Position numbers and translations under genes: made by a program. DNA of 64,000 nucleotides, from contig JAKSZT010040198.1 of NCBI GenBank assembly GCA_026826555.1, positions 742,975 through 806,974 of the forward strand, written 5' to 3'. This stretch comes from Tolypeutes matacus (taxonomy: Eukaryota > Chordata > Mammalia > Cingulata > Chlamyphoridae). Shown one piece after another: positions 36,053 to 50,588 of this stretch. The notes beneath the pieces are model-generated. The model was not told the origin of the DNA. It was given only the letters and a program-made list of their open reading frames with translations, and did no database searches. The first letter of the stretch is position 1; each line of letters begins with the position of its first letter.

Positions 36053-38882
36053 TAAGAAAATTGAGCAGTCTCAGAGAGCTATTGTCTGGAAGATAGGTTT
36101 ACAAGAAATAGAAAGAGAAGAGAAAGTTGTGAGCCATCACCCATACGGACGTAATCCATGGTAAGGTGATAGAGTATAGTTGCATATTGAAGGGATAGGA
36201 CAGGAAGGTAGTGATATAATTGGGTTGGGTGATGCAGGATTGACAGGTGGGTAGATTGGGAAGGATAAGTTAGAAGGTCCAGCATACTGGGGGGAGGGTT
36301 GGGAAAGGGACCAGGTGAACACTGGGGATTTGCGGGTAAGAGGTTGAAAGTACAGAGCTGGGATTGCTCTTATGGCAATATGACAAGGAAGGGTCACTGG
36401 TTTAGGGAGTTGGTTGGGGGGCATATGGGACAGGTGCACCTGGAGCAGGCTTCTACGAAGTATGTGAGGGTTCATTCTGTATTAATGTGTTGTACCAGAG
36501 GGTGGAGACCCACATAATGAGCAGCAAGGAGTTGTACTCCCATCTTCAGGAGGACTGATTTGTTCAGAAATAGAGAGGTGGGAGTCTCTCAAGAGCAAGG
36601 GCAGTTCCTAATAGGGGAGGAAAACTCAGTGTGTCAAGACCTCACTCTTGTTGCATGTAACTATGAATCTTGTCATCCAACGAATCAAGCCAGGAGGTCG
36701 CCATGGAACCTGGGGGGATCGGGAGGGAGGAATAGAATAGATCAAACGTATTCAGTGGTCAGTGGAAATGTTCTGCATTACCTTACAGTGATGGACACAG
36801 GACATGGCAAATATCATCAAAATTCATAAATGTGTCAGTCTAAAATGTAAACAATATTGTAAACCATTGACAATGTTTAGTAGCTATGTCTCACTAGTTG
36901 TAAATCAGTTATAATGACGCTAGCATCCACATATAAAAAGGTATTAATATGGGCAGGAGGAAAAGGGGAGGATGTTGGGTATAAAAGAGTCTCCTATATT
37001 CTGTGTGTGATTTTGCTGTGACCTAAAACGTCTTTGAAAACAAAATGAAAAATAGTGAGACATTGGGGAAAGAGAGGGAGGAGGTGCCATGGTACAGACT
37101 GGATACCAGATATTGCAGTGATGAAAGGCAAAATGTCAAAAAATTTTTTTTTCTATTTTTCATTTTTTTAATATCCCAATCTTTTCATTTCATTTTATTT
37201 TTAGTTTTTTAAAAAATTTTGTGTATTTTATCTCTTACAATTAAACTCATTATTATTTCATTTTCTTATTAATTGAACTCGGCTATTGTAATGGTTTCAT
37301 CTTTGAAGAAGCTTTGGATCACAGAAGGCTTAGAACTGGGTTGGAGGATCGTTGGTGTGGGGTGTCAGGGATGGAAGATGCATGGGAGGATGTTCACTTG
37401 ATCATTCATATAAGGTATATAAAAATGTTCAAATGTTCATGGGACATTGTCACAGTAGGTGGAGAATCATGCAATAAATGAGAATACTGAATTCCCATCC
37501 TGTAGAGTTCTGCCACATTCTCTAAGGGAGCAGCAACAGTCCCCCAAGTGCAGGGGCAGTGACTGGAGAAGGAGAATGATCCACTGATGGGCCCTTGATA
37601 TTGATGACTAAGCTGATGTGTCTTTGCTCTTGAAATTGAAACTTAGCCTATTGTTATGCGGTGCCTAAGTGTTGCCTCCTGAGAGCCTCCTTGTTGCTCA
37701 AATGTGGCCTCTTTCTAAGCCAAACTCAGCATATTAATGCATTACTTCCCTCCCAGCATGGGACATGACTCCCAGGGATGAGCTTCCCTGGCACCGACGG
37801 ATTGCTACCAAGCACCAATTGGCAATGCAACTAGAAAAAAAGACCTCAAATAAAAGGAGAAAGGTAAAGACAAATGTATTTATATGGCTAAGAGACTTCA
37901 AAGTGAGTCAGGAGGTCATCCCAGAGGTAACACTTATGCACATCTCAGTAGGATTTCATAGACTTCCAAAGTGGATATCACCCCCAAATAGTGGGGCTCC
38001 AGAGGGCTCTGGAGTTTGGTGCTTTGTCAGTGGACCCTACTTTGGAGTTTGTGCTCCTGAGAGTGACAGAGTTAGACTCAACTATGTCTTCCCTGAGCAT
38101 GGCTTATCTATCCCTTCTATTTAAACCTATATTTGGTGCTGGAGTTTGTAGGTGTACGTCCAGAGACTTGAGTTTTTAGACTGTCCATATGCCAGCTGGG
38201 CCCGGAACCTTGGTGGAACTGCAACTCCTACTCTACAGCTCATTGGACTCAGCCAGGACAACTGGCAGGGAGATGATTATGTACAATGGCCATCCCAGGG
38301 AATGGAGAGTCTGCAGCTGCAGGCAGGATATTCCCATCCATCTTCCACATGGGATATAAGCCCCTTCTCAATTGGAGGTGGAGTAGACATCACCATCCCA
38401 GACTCCTCAGGATTGGGGGAAGCACTATGGACTAGAGTGGACTTACTGGTATTCTACTATAGACATATTGTGATTCAAGCAATGGAAGAAATTACAACAT
38501 TGATGTGGAGCCAGTGGCCACTGGAGGTAGGGAGAGGGAAAAGTAGATGCAATACGGGGGCTTTTTGGGGACTTGCGAATTGTCCTGAGTGGCATTGCAA
38601 TGATAGATATAGGCCATTTTATATCATCATATAACATGCAGTACTGTGTGGGAGAGAGTGTGGTCTACAATGTAAACTAAGGTTTATGCTTAATGGCATA
38701 ATGGCAAAGCCCCAGGATGTGTTTATCAATTGCAATTAATGTGCCACACTAATGAAGAATGTTTATATGGGAGGCTGTAGGAGGTGTGGGAGGTGGGGCA
38801 TATGGGAATCCCTATATTTTCTGTGTAACATTTATGTAATCTAAGTATCTTTTAAAAGATAAAAAATAAAAAAAATAAAAAG

Positions 38883-41800
38883 AAATTCTCTACTTGTGGA
38901 CTCCACAAGTGACCTAAAGACTATCAATTCCAAAGGAAAGTTGTTGATAAGTTTGTTGCTATGTAAGGTCTTGAATTAAACAGACAACCATTTGTGTAGA
39001 TACACTAATGAAAAGCAAAAATCACATGAAAAATTCTCTAAATTCAACACATTATTTTATGATCCAGGAACAGTTTTATTTTAGTTCAGTTAGAGGATAA
39101 AAGGATAAATATTAAATAAGTAATTCCACTACACTGGTTGTAAAGTATTCTTCATGATACATCTGGGTGTGTACCATCAGAAATATTTACTTCACCTACT
39201 TGCTCCAGAGATATAACCACCCTGATATCAATTTTTATGGTAAATCTTGTTTTGAGAGTTCTCAGTTGAGAGTTCTCAATTGGTATAAATGCAAATAGAA
39301 GCACCGTGAAGCTCAGGGCAACAATTTTACCTTTAAAAAAAAATCAGAGTTTAGGCTACACTAGAACTTCTTTATTATCTCCCTCTGTCTGTGGGTAGAC
39401 TTCTTTTCACTCCTTTCTTTTTTCATCCAGCATTCTAGATTTACCCTAGGGACTCAATTTTAACCCACCCCCTTCTGTTTGGTCCTTCCTATGTGGGGGG
39501 AAAAATATGTTTAAACTGAAACTCCTTAGGAAATGACCTACCACATCTCCTCAAGGCATTTTTACAGAAGAAGAATAAAGGTCAGACCAACCTACAAGAT
39601 ATTAAGACTAAAAGGGAAGTCAGGTTAATAAAAATGCACTTTGTTACTGGCACAGAAACAGAAGAGTCCTGGAACAAAATGGAAAGTGGAGAAACAGATA
39701 GTGTATTTATCAGGAGTTGGAACAACTAAGAGTAGCATCCCACATCAGGTAGTTTATCTGACTCCACAGAGACAAAGTAGAGCCAGTTCTGGCTGATTAT
39801 CTCACAGCATAAGGAAGTGAATCTCTAAAAGGGCTAGATATGTAAATAGAAAATTGAAAACTCAAAAGCTCATACGCAGGACCAGCTACATAATTTTTGG
39901 GAATTGGAGAAGATAAGAAGAAGGGAAAAATGGAATTTAACATAGCAATTCCCCAAAGCTACTTCCTCACATTGCAGGAAAGAAAATTTACCCTGTTTAT
40001 TCTTACAACAGGTCTCCTCAGCACCCAGACAAAGTATTCTCACTGGATTTTCATGGCTAGAGATCTTTGGCTCATAAAAACGCATGCAGAATTTCAGAAA
40101 GTTAGGCATACATTTTGGAAGATGTAGAAACTATGCTGAGATCCCAGCAAGAATTACCAATCCAAATATTTTTCTACTATTTATAATCCCTGGGAGTATA
40201 ACCCAAAAAGCACCCTTGCCTGTTTATCTGAACAATCAGGTAAGAGTGAAAGAGGAGATAGGCTGGGAAGTTGCCCATATATTCTACCTGTTAGTGAATG
40301 ATCTTTCTTCTTACTATTAAAGATAAATGCCCAGGATTTAAACCAAATTTCCTTCTTTACAGTAAGCCACTCCTTAGTTGTGGGTTATGAAGCCAATATA
40401 CTTCCCATATTTTTATTGCCATTTCTTATTTTCAATTCGGCACCCTGGGTCCCCAGACATTCAAAGCATATGTGCAAACTCCAAATATTAAAAACTGCAT
40501 GAATATCATTAAGAATTGAGTTTAATTTCTAATTTTCTTTAAATATCAGGAAATTATTTTTCCTAAATGGATTTTTCAAAAACTTCTGTTTTGTGAGTCA
40601 GAGAATTAGTAATGGTGTTTGGCATATCATGTGTATTTTAAACCAGGATGATAAAATTCTTTACATACACAAATTATATATTACAATGAAAAAGGGATTG
40701 GGGTGTTTTGAAAGCAAACCTCAATGGAAGTGTAGTACAGGTGAGAAAATTTCTCAAAAAATTTTCCACCTACAAATCCTAGAATCCCATGTGCTCCCTA
40801 AATCTGTTCCCTATTTCACTCACTGTTTTACTCTAGTCATTTCAAATCATTTCTTCTCCTTTCATTGTTTTCTCAAACTCTATTATAGAAAGCTCCTCAA
40901 TCTGCATCCCCTATTCAGATTTCAGTTCAGTTTTCATTCTTCCCTCAGAGCCTCCCACACCTGAAATGTCCCTCATATCCTCCCTCCTCCCCTCCCAGTT
41001 ACAAGAACTAATCCACTACATCTGGAAATGAAAGGATCAAAAGGAGCCATATCACAAAGTGTGCCTTCTTTTGTCCAAGCACATAAAGGAGAAAGCATGA
41101 GGTTCTTGGCAAATAATGAAGGAGGGAGACTCAAAAGTTTTTTCTGCCTTTCTGTAAACAACTCAGTTTAGTCAAATATTAAACCTTATTACAATTAACT
41201 TATTTCCAAATCCGCAAGATTTTTGACATTCCTGAAGAAAACACAATCATTAAAAAAGTGCAAATGAAATGAAAATTAATGAATTTCTTTTGTCAGAAAC
41301 ATGAGTTTTATTTGGTAGAAAAAAGAGCAGAAAGAGAAAACATTTTTCAGATGAGAACTGACACTTACGGTGACCTCGGAGGAAGCTGAAATGCAGCAGA
41401 TATTCTATGGGGGATAGAAGTCAATGAGACTGCCAGAGTCATATTAATGGAATTAATGTGAAGAAAGTACATCTCACTTCAAGTAGATTATTCATTAATA
41501 TATGAAGAGTGAATTTTGAAGAGTGAGTTTATTTAACTCACAGAAATAAAATAAAAAACAGAATTAAGGAAATTGATCATAAAAGAAGATAGGATATCAT
41601 AGGGGCTGAAGTCACAGGTACATCAAGGAGAAGTTAGTATTGTGTGATCTAAGGAAGGAATTCTTGGGATCATTGGAGCAGGAATTTTCAGGAGATGATC
41701 AGTAGGAAGTCACCTCTAGCCCTGTTTACATTCTAAGATGAGGAAAAGCTATGATTACTAATTTGAATGTGGGCAAATCTTTAAATATCAGGTAGTTAGA

Positions 41801-42090
41801 GTTAGTTCATCCCTGTATTTCCTTAAGATAAAAATCCTTCCAGTGGGCTTTTCCCAGGCTTATTGATGTAGCATGGTGGAGTACTTTTAAAGTGTCAACT
41901 GCTTAGATCTGACTTAGGAAGAGAACATGGAGGTTGTATCAAACTGAAAATGTTCACAGAATTGATAGGTTGAAAACATGGACCTCTGAGAAAATATTAA
42001 TGAGACATCGAACAGGAAAAGATTGACTAAGTCTCAGTCTATATAGAACCTTAATGTTTCACAGTCTAATGTACCATGATGAACACTACA
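38883..42090. repeat. Duplicated blocks P-Q-R-S, copy B (right of L1)
   Basis: 38893-39150 continues block P, and 39560-39890 matches 46290-46640. 39890-40360 matches block Q, 40390-41330 block R (48290-49175 and 58870-59800), and 41340-42090 block S (49530-50450 and 59850-60420). Block S normally leads into the receptor exon; here the match ends about 130 bases before that point, and no receptor sequence follows. No gene is seen; short frames such as 40593-40964 are not conserved between copies. Confidence 0.8.
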
Positions 42091-42330
42091 CCAAAATAAA
42101 CATCATACTAAGTCCACACTACACTATGTATTATTTAATAAACATATGACACTGCACCAACACGTCCCTATAAGAATAATGTTTTGAATTTTCAGTTCAA
42201 GCTTAGGGACCCCCTGGTTCAGAACCCCTGACCTAAACTCTCTGTCCAAAGCTCTTTTGGATATCTCTAGATAAGCATGAAGGGGACAAAAGGAAAGACA
42301 TGGAGGAGATGAAGAGGTGGAAGAGGGGAT
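42090..42330. other. Unassigned stretch at the lost receptor slot
   Basis: Between the end of block S and the start of block U in copy B lie about 240 bases that match neither the receptor region nor block T. They could be debris of the deletion or an old repeat. No reading frame is present. Confidence 0.4.
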
Positions 42331-42840
42331 GAGCATACAAGGAAGAGGAAGTGCTGAGGACAGAGCATGGCTGTTGGGTTGAGGAGCACTGAGGAGGCTG
42401 ATGGAGCTACCTCTGAGTCAAGGGGTGAGTAGTCAAAGAGGATGTTAGAGAGTTAATGGGTGCCCACATCATGTTGGCCTTGAAGGCCATTGTGAGAACT
42501 GGGTTTCAGAGGAATCAATTGCTGGGTTTGGGGAAAGTGACACGTGACATGCTTTATATTTTTGAAGGATGACTGGCTATTCTGATGAGAACAGACAGTA
42601 AGAGGGAATGTTTGGATCAATGAGGAGGCTGTGGAATCAGTGCAGGTGAGAGGTGATGCCTCAGACCAGGGCAGCACTTGCAGGTGGATCCTGGTCATTA
42701 CAGCTGAGGAAGCCAGAATCATTTCCTGACAGCTCTGATGTGAGGCAAGAGAGAAAGAAAGAAGTCAGTGTGATGCTAACGTTGTTGACCTGGGCACCTG
42801 GAAGGATGGAATTGACAACCATGACATAAAAGAGGGAGTT
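42330..42840 (+). mobile_element. Ancient L1ME4-like fragment, copy B
   Basis: This is the paralogue of 28980-29420, longer and better preserved, ending with GGCACCTGGAAGGATGGAAT and following text typical of the family as I recall it. The shared position supports common descent by duplication. Confidence 0.5.
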
Positions 42841-43370
42841 AGCTTTCTATTCCACCATTCAAATGACCACATATTTAGTGACTTAGAACAACACAAATGT
42901 ACTGCCTCTCAGTTCTGATGGTCAGGAGTCTGAAATTAGTCTGACCAGGATAAAATCAGGTATTGGCAAGCTGTTGTGTTCTCTGGAGCTCTAGGGGAGG
43001 ACTTATTCCAGCTCATTGGAACTGCTGGCAGAATTCAGCTCCTTGAAGTTGTAGGACTGGCATCTTCATTGTCTTGCTGCCTAGAGCAACAAGGCTGTGG
43101 CTTCTAGAACCATGCATTGGCCAGAGTCCCTCTTCCTCCATTTCAAACCAGTAGCATCACCTTGCCCTTATTACTCTGTATCTCTCTAGCCACAGTTAAC
43201 CACTTTCAAGAATTAGTTATTAGAATGCCCACACCAGATAATCCAGGATACTCTCATCACCTAAAGAACCAATCCCTAGTCACATTTGTAAAGAAATTTT
43301 TGCCAGGTAAGGTAACATATTCACAGGTCTCAGGATTGGGGCATGGACATCTCTTGTTTTCTACGAAGAG
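42840..43370 (-). mobile_element. MLT1-like LTR, antisense, copy B
   Basis: This is the paralogue of 30265-30790 and the clearer of the two: GTGACTTAGAACAACACAAA near 42879 and CTCTCAGTTCTGATGGTCAG near 42906 are the reverse of an MLT1-type LTR end. It is followed to about 43620 by sequence shared with 30790-31050. Confidence 0.7.
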
Positions 43371-43639
43371 AAGGCTGTGCAAGGAGCAGATCTTTCAGGG
43401 ACACCAAGAGTTCATTTTTATACAGGTTAAATTGTACATCCAATTGCCCTATGAGAGTCTGGAACTGAGGACAAAGGTCCTGACAAGAGGACAAGAATTT
43501 GGAGGATATGCAACCAAGGAACTTGGAAGCCAGGAGCATGTTCAAGTTTAGAGAAATCACCAGGAATCCCATTCTAATTCTAATTTTATAAACTCAAATT
43601 CATCCATATTAATATTATTTCTCTAAATTTTGTATTTAA

Positions 43640-46600
43640 TGTTTTCTTTGTTTAGTTCTATATTCATTTACTGTTTACTATGTCTATATCTTTTCAGGTG
43701 ATTATATTAATTACAGGTTGATATGACATATATACTCCCACTAGGTGGATTTGTGAATATATATCATGATTTTGCAAATTTTATTTTAATGCCATGTTAT
43801 TATCAAACAAGCTTAGAATTGTTGTATATCCTTGGTAAATATTTTATCATTAGATAGTAGCACTTTGTATATTAAAATCACTTCACTGAATTAATAGTGC
43901 AATAATAAAAACTTTTGTTTATTGTTTTCTCAATATATACTTTCTATCCATTTATTTCAACGTTTCTGAGTGCTTTTGTTTCAGGAATATTTCATGTGAA
44001 CAGCTAATAGTAAAATGTTTTTTAAAAAATTTTACATTATCATTTAATTAGCTCTATTAATCCATTCCCATTTATTGAAATTACTGATAATTTTGGATTT
44101 ATGCAGGCCATATTATTTTGTTTCCTATTACCCTGATTTTTTTGCTTGCTTTACATTTTTCTCTTTCTCAAATTTTACAGGATTGATTGGGTTTTTAAAT
44201 ATTATATTATTCCATCTAATTTTTAAAAATAATACATTGTCTTTCTAATTTTAGTAAAAATTTTATATGCATATTTGCTTAACAAATTCCACAGCTAATC
44301 AAGATTTTGATCAACTTACTGAAATTTAAAAACAAGGACCTCAGAATATTTTAATTCCAATCCTTCAATTATATAACTCTTTGTTATCCAGAAATTTTGC
44401 TTCATCTAGGATTTATATATTCCAAATTGGACAATATTTTGTGTTTAAACTCTCTTTGTTTGATTAATTGACATAGATAAATAATTTTTATTATTCATCA
44501 TTACTTTTCACATCTCACTCCTTCCTTTGGATTAAATTTCCTTTCTGAAATTCTTGAGAAACTATGATGATTTTAAAAAATCAGAGTTCCTATTTTTCTC
44601 TTTTTAATTCAAGAATAATGTCAATTCAGGAAAGATATAAATCACAGGAGTAAAGCACAATAAATTTTCACAAAATTAACTCATTGTCCCTGTGCTGTGA
44701 ACACTTGTGTACATGTTCTAAAGATCCTTGGTGTTGACTTTTGTTGAACAAATACATGGAGAGAATAAGTTCACATATATACATTCATATACATATCTAG
44801 ATGGAAAATTATTGAAGGATAGGGATGAATGTGTTCAGCTTTGCTAGAAAGTTAAGAAAAAGTTTCCCACACTGGTTGCTGGAATTGGCTTTCCCACCAG
44901 CGCCTATGTGGGCTCCACTCCCATGTCCTCGCTAGCATTTGGTGCAGACGTTCTATTTCATTTTAGCCATTTCATTTTAGTGAATGTGTAGTTGGATCAC
45001 ATTATAGTATTAATTTCTATTTTCCTGGTGACTAATGAAGTTAATTCTTTTTCATGAATTTTTTGGCCACTTTTCTATTGGAATGTCTACTTTTTTAATT
45101 GATTTGATGTGATATGAAGCTGGATATAAATTCTCTGTCAGAAAGATAAATAGGTGGCAAATATATTCTCCCAACCTTGCTTTGCTTTTTTATTCTCTGA
45201 GATGTGTCTTTTGTTGAAAAGAAATTCATGTGAGTTCTTTTGATTTATTTAAACTTTAATCTTGTCCAAGTGAGGTTTTCAAAGGTTTTAGGGTTAAAGG
45301 TGAACAAAAAGTAATAAGAAATTAAGTCAATTAATTACATGTGGCATTCACTTAATTAAATGTTATAATTGTAATAATTCATATCACAATGAAATGTTAA
45401 TCATGAAATATGTATAATTGAATTTTTCAATGAAAAACACATTGAACATATAAAATATTCACACTCTATTATAAGAACTAGGAAAAATGAATAACTTATT
45501 ATAATTCAGTAGAAACAGGTAAAATTTTTTGTTCCACAAATAGCATCATTCATGGCAAGAGAAATTCTCTGGTATTTAACTTACAAGTCACCTAGTGACA
45601 GTATTTAAGGGTAAAGTGAGTGTATGTTAGTTGCTATTCCCTAATCAAGTCTTGGGCAGAAAGAGCACCATACACCGAGAAACAGTCATAAAAAGGAAAG
45701 AATCACAAGAAAAATTCCCTTATATGAACAAATTATTTTAAATGTATCAAACGGATTTTAAGAATAATTTTTCTCTTATATGACTTAGGAAGCAGATTAT
45801 AACATATATATTTTTGTTCGGTTATAGGCTCAAATAATAACTATTAAATAAATTATTTCACTCCACTTGTTAAATACTCTTCACGTCATCTCTAGATGTG
45901 CACCTTCAAAAATATTTACTTCAGAAAGGTGTTCCATAGATAAAGACATCCTGATCTATTTTTATTCTAAATATTGTCAGGTTGGTTCCCACAGGTCTCA
46001 AGAAATGCAAATTCAAATTACAAACACTCTGAAGGGCAAGCCTGTGGTGCACCTTCAAAGCCTAGACTACAGCAGAATAATTTCTTGGTAAACTCCTTCT
46101 GTTGTGGGTAAACATCTGTCCATTATCCTCCTTTAGCTACATTCTTCTTCTTCAAGAAACCTGGCTTTACCCATGGGTCTCAATTTTAAACCACTCCCTT
46201 CTGGTGGCCTCAGATCTTCCTCCCGCAAAGCAAAAAGTTCTCTTAAACATTGAAATTCCTTGTGAAATGAGCTGTCAAATCACACCCAGATATTTTTACT
46301 AAAGAAGAATAAACACTGGACCCACCTATAATATATTAAGACTCACAATAAATCCATCAATTAATATACAGTTTGTTGTTGATAAAAAGAGAAAAATGGA
46401 ACAAAGTAGAATGTGGAAGAATAGGTTGAATATATTTGGAGACTTGGCATATTTTAAGAATGGAATCACACATCTGTGAATAATAGCTAATTGTCTGACT
46501 CCACAGAGACAAAGTAGAGCCAATTCTTGGTCATAAGTAAGCTAAACTCTAAGAAGGCTAGAGAGATAAATAACAAATCTAAAATTCTAAAGCTAATGAA

Positions 46601-49175
46601 CATACCAGCTACATAATTGGTAGAATTTGAAAAATACAGGGTCATTTGTTTAACAATTATGAAGAATTTTAAGACAATCAGTGCAAATCACTCATCCAAG
46701 AGAGAAGCCCTTCAGAGCCCAGGGCCCTGTGCAACCAGTTAGGTGAAGGCTCAAGAAGCCATCCTGGCTAAGAAACTATAAGAACACATCATTGTGATTT
46801 GAGGAGGAAAACTACTTCATAAACAGCAACCCAAATGAAAATAACATGAAGAAGAAAATTCCTGGTCATGATTTCATCATTCTAATGGATTTCTAATCAA
46901 CAAGGGAAACAAGTTAAAATTGAAATGATGATGTATGAAAAGAATAGATGACCTGGCAGGTGTCACTAAAACTAGAGAACCCCAGTTACTGTCCTAGTCC
47001 CACAGCTGATCCCAAGAAACCGAGACATCCACTTAACTCCTCAGAGACTTGGTTTCTGAAGATAAAATGAGAATTGTGTTAATCTTTCCTTCACTGGGTT
47101 TTTGTAAGAATTCATTGAGATGATACATATTGAGGACCAGAACAATAACTTATGAATTTACTGTTATTTAATTGTATCATATTTGAAGCATATAAAATAA
47201 CAGAGGATTATTAACATAATGACTATATACTTAAATCCCCTACAAAGCAACAAGAACATAAACTCAATAGAAAAAAAAGGTCAAACACACGGCATTAATA
47301 ACTGTTATTAGAAAGCTTGATTTTTATTGACTATAAAAATCACACAGACTTACTCCTTGGCTAAAAAGCTAAGGTTTTATTACTAAACGAAGAAGCAGAA
47401 TTATTACCCCAAGCTTTTAGAACCAAGCTTAAAGGCAATTTTTTAGTGCTATTACCAAAAGTGAATAGTCAGATTTAGTTGGGGCAAAACAATATTTATC
47501 ATTATTCCTCTTTCTTTGTTTCTCATAATATTAATGTGTTACACAATGATAATGTAAAGGCAATCATATGTTCCTGCTGATCAATGGAATGTAACTGCTT
47601 CCCATTCCCTAACTCTTAAGGCCAATTTTCTTTCCACCTTATACAAAAGAGTATTTTCCAAGGGAGTTCCCATTATGAAAACCTGAATCCCCACCTCTGT
47701 CCTAGGAAATCAAAGTAAACTCAACAAAGGAAATGCATAACACAACTAACACTTGTGCTTTTGTCCATGGTGCTGAAACCAAGGAAACTGCATTGGAACG
47801 GAAGAAAATAGGAAGGGGAAAAGAAGAAGAAATTCCCCAAAGATGCTGCCTCATCTTGTAGGTGCGGAGAACATCCTGTTTATTTTTAAAACATTCTTCC
47901 CAGAATCCAGGGGATGCTCTCTCTCAGGATTTTTATGTCTATAGATATCGGATTCATAAAAAAGCAGGCAGATATATAAAAACGAGGGAGAAGTTTTGAA
48001 GATGAAGAAATTATGCTGCAACCCAACCTGAATTACCATGATAACTAATGTTCTCTTTTTAATACTCATTGGAAGTATAAATCTGTAAAGCATTCTTGCC
48101 TGGAAGTGTGAATGCTCAACTAGGTAAGAATGAAATAGAAAACAGGCTAGCAAGTTGCCTGTATAAACTATCTGCAATGAATGACCTATCTTCGTGGAAT
48201 ACTAATCTTAAGTGCTCAGAATTTAAAAACAACTTCCTATATTATAGTGAACTGTTGCTTGAGGTTGCGGTGTATGGAGATACCTTACTTCCCATATTTT
48301 TTTAATTCTCAATAATATACCTGGTCCTCTAAACAGCCTACGAAGCAGGTTAAATCATTTAGTAGAGAGGGGTCTCATTTCTAATTTTTGTAAAACTTAG
48401 GAAGAGTTTATTTTCAATGGATTTTTGATACAATTATGTTTTATGAGTAAGAGAGTCAAAAAGGATATGTGGTTTATCATCTCTATTTTAAACAAGGACA
48501 GCAAAATCCTTTAAATATGCAAAATATATATGGCTATGAAATATCTTTTCTAAGAGTTTGGAAATTAACACATATTAAATCAACACACAAGTGTAGTAAA
48601 GATTAGTTAATTTCTCCAAATTACTTGCACGTATAAAACCTAGCATCCCAAGGGTTCCCAAAAAGAGGTTTCAAGTTCATTCAATTTTTCACTCTGTTAA
48701 CCTCAAATCATTTTATTCTCTCCTCAATGATTTCTCATACCTTGAAGGATTCCTGCTTTATGGAAAGCTCCCCAATACCTGCATCTCTATTCAGAATTCC
48801 TTGCAGTTTTTGTTCTTCTAACACTTCCTCCCACTCCTCTAAGATTCTCACATATCGTTCCTTCTTCCTTCCCAAAACAGTCACTACATCTAGAAACGAA
48901 AAGGAAAAAAAGAAGCTACCTCATCAAGTATGTCTGCCTTTATGAGTGTACCTAAATGAGATAATGTCAGGTACTTTCCAAGTAAAATAATAAAGAAGAC
49001 TCGAAACCTTTTTCTACCTTTCTGTAAACATGTCTAAATTTACACAGATATTAAACCATATATATTTCTTCAATAATTTCAACATCAATGAAAAACACTC
49101 TTATTTCAAATATGTAAGTGAAATAAATATTAATGAATTACTTTTATAGGAAAGGAGTTTATTTTATGAGAAAGG
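43640..49175. repeat. Duplicated blocks P-Q-R, copy C
   Basis: This is the most complete copy of the backbone. 43830-45080 matches 9270-11690; 44350-45780 matches 62012-63370; 46290-47040 matches 53470-54210; 47030-48240 matches 23215-24460 and 57560-58830; 48290-49175 matches 40390-41330 and 58870-59800. No large insertion interrupts it. No gene is supportable, and the short open frames are not shared by the paralogues. Confidence 0.85.
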
Positions 49176-49179
49176 GGGC

Positions 49180-49495
49180 ATAATTTTGGGGACATTGAAA
49201 TTGTCTTCAATGACCTTGTAATGACAGATACAGGCCATTATATATCTTGTCATAATATACAAAATTTTGTCAGAGAGAGTTTAAACTATAATGTAAACTA
49301 TAATCTACACTTAGTGGAAATACTCCAATATGTGTTCATCAATTGTAACAAATGTAACCCACTAATAAAAGATGTTGTTAATGTGGGAAAGTGTGGGAGG
49401 GGTAAGGAGTGGGGCATATGGGAATCCCCTTCATTTTTAATGTAACATTTAGGTAATCTAAGTACCTTTTTAAAAATTTTTAAAAGTATATTAAA
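49180..49495 (+). mobile_element. 5'-truncated L1 3' end
   Basis: About 310 bases of the L1 3' UTR end (compare 20930-21140), with ATGGGAATCCCCTTCA near 49419 and an A/T-rich tail. Flanks read AAGGGGGCATAA on the left and AAGGGTGGGCATAA on the right, a target-site duplication of about 12 bases. It is absent from copies B and D. Confidence 0.85.
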
Positions 49496-49504
49496 AGGGT
49501 GGGC

Positions 49505-50588
49505 ATAAACAGAAAACACAATTTTCAATTGAGTAGATCTGGAAAACTACCAGTATTTGGAGGGACTGGTCAGGAGTCCACACTAATGGAAGTACTGGTG
49601 AAGAAGGTGCACTTCACTGGAGGAAGATTATTCCTTAATACTTGAAGAGTAAGTTTATATCCATGGCAATAAAAAAGAACCTAAGGAAACAGATAAGATT
49701 TCAAAGGGACTGAATTCTTGGATACCTCAAGGAGAGTTCAGTGTTGTGTGATCTGAGAAAAACTCTTGAATGCATGGAAGGAAGAATCTTCTTACCTAGG
49801 AATGCAGGTATCTGGAAATAGAGTCCCAGGGAAAACAGAGAAGAGATGTAAAATATCATTGTTATCAGGAAATAATTTGGGGATACCATTTTGAAATAAT
49901 ATTAAGGCTCAGATTAAATGAAGACTAAACTTATCAGCAAATGAGGCAGTGAAAAAAATTCCTTATACACCTCAGACTAATACCTTAATAATGTGGGCTC
50001 AATTCTGACCCAGATAAGTCTTCATGGTGCTTCCAGGGATAAGAGTCAGGAAGGGGTCAGAAAGAGGTCACCTTGGAGGCTACTTACAATGTAAGATGAA
50101 GAAAAGTCACTATGATAATTTTAAATCACTTTTTGTTTGTTACACTTGTCATGGTTCTATTTAGTCCATCCCTGTCAACTTTCAGTAAGTTAGAATCCTT
50201 CAGGTGACATCTTACTTAGCCTTCGGGATTACTGTGGTGGAGTACATTAAAAAATCTCCCTGTTACAACTGGCTTAGGAAAAGGAAAGTTGAATAAGTAG
50301 AGAGATGTTCACAGCCAGGGAGGACAGAAGACATACAAGATGGAACTCAAAGAGAAGGGAAATATTAAAGAATAGTCAAACAAAGAAAAAAAAGTCTGTG
50401 TAACAATTAATATGTAAGTTAAAAGTCTAATGGCCCATGTATGGTAAATCATCTCATTTCAGGGACATATAAAGCAACCATACTCTCCTTCAAAGTATTT
50501 CTGTCTTGGAGAAAAGATCATGGGCAGGAAGGATTTTACCCTCCAAACTGAATGATTCCCAGGTATTACTTTGCCTTTTCTCTTAGTG
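49505..50588 (+). repeat. Block S, copy C: upstream region of the receptor exon
   Basis: This matches 41340-42090 (copy B) and 59810-60547 (copy D). It ends in a polypyrimidine tract and AG (TTTGCCTTTTCTCTTAG, 50570-50586), two bases before the receptor ATG. That arrangement fits a 3' splice site feeding a single coding exon, the usual olfactory receptor layout. No upstream exon or promoter can be assigned with confidence. Confidence 0.7.

Larger units (their letters stand above)
31839..38882 (+). mobile_element. 5'-truncated sense L1 with target-site duplication
   Basis: The copy starts inside ORF1, then has ORF2 (about 32280-36050), a long 3' UTR (about 36050-38840) and an A-rich tail. The 11-base direct repeat AAATTCTCTAC at 31828-31838 and 38883-38893 fixes both ends. 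About 7 kb in all, it is less decayed than the copy at 14385 but has many frameshifts. The right-hand flank also appears at 61953-62012, beside a different L1 3' end. Confidence 0.9.

Noticed and set aside
40593..40964. 123-codon frame in block R of copy B
   Set aside because: The paralogous segments at 48460-48830 and 59070-59440 have stops and indels throughout this frame.
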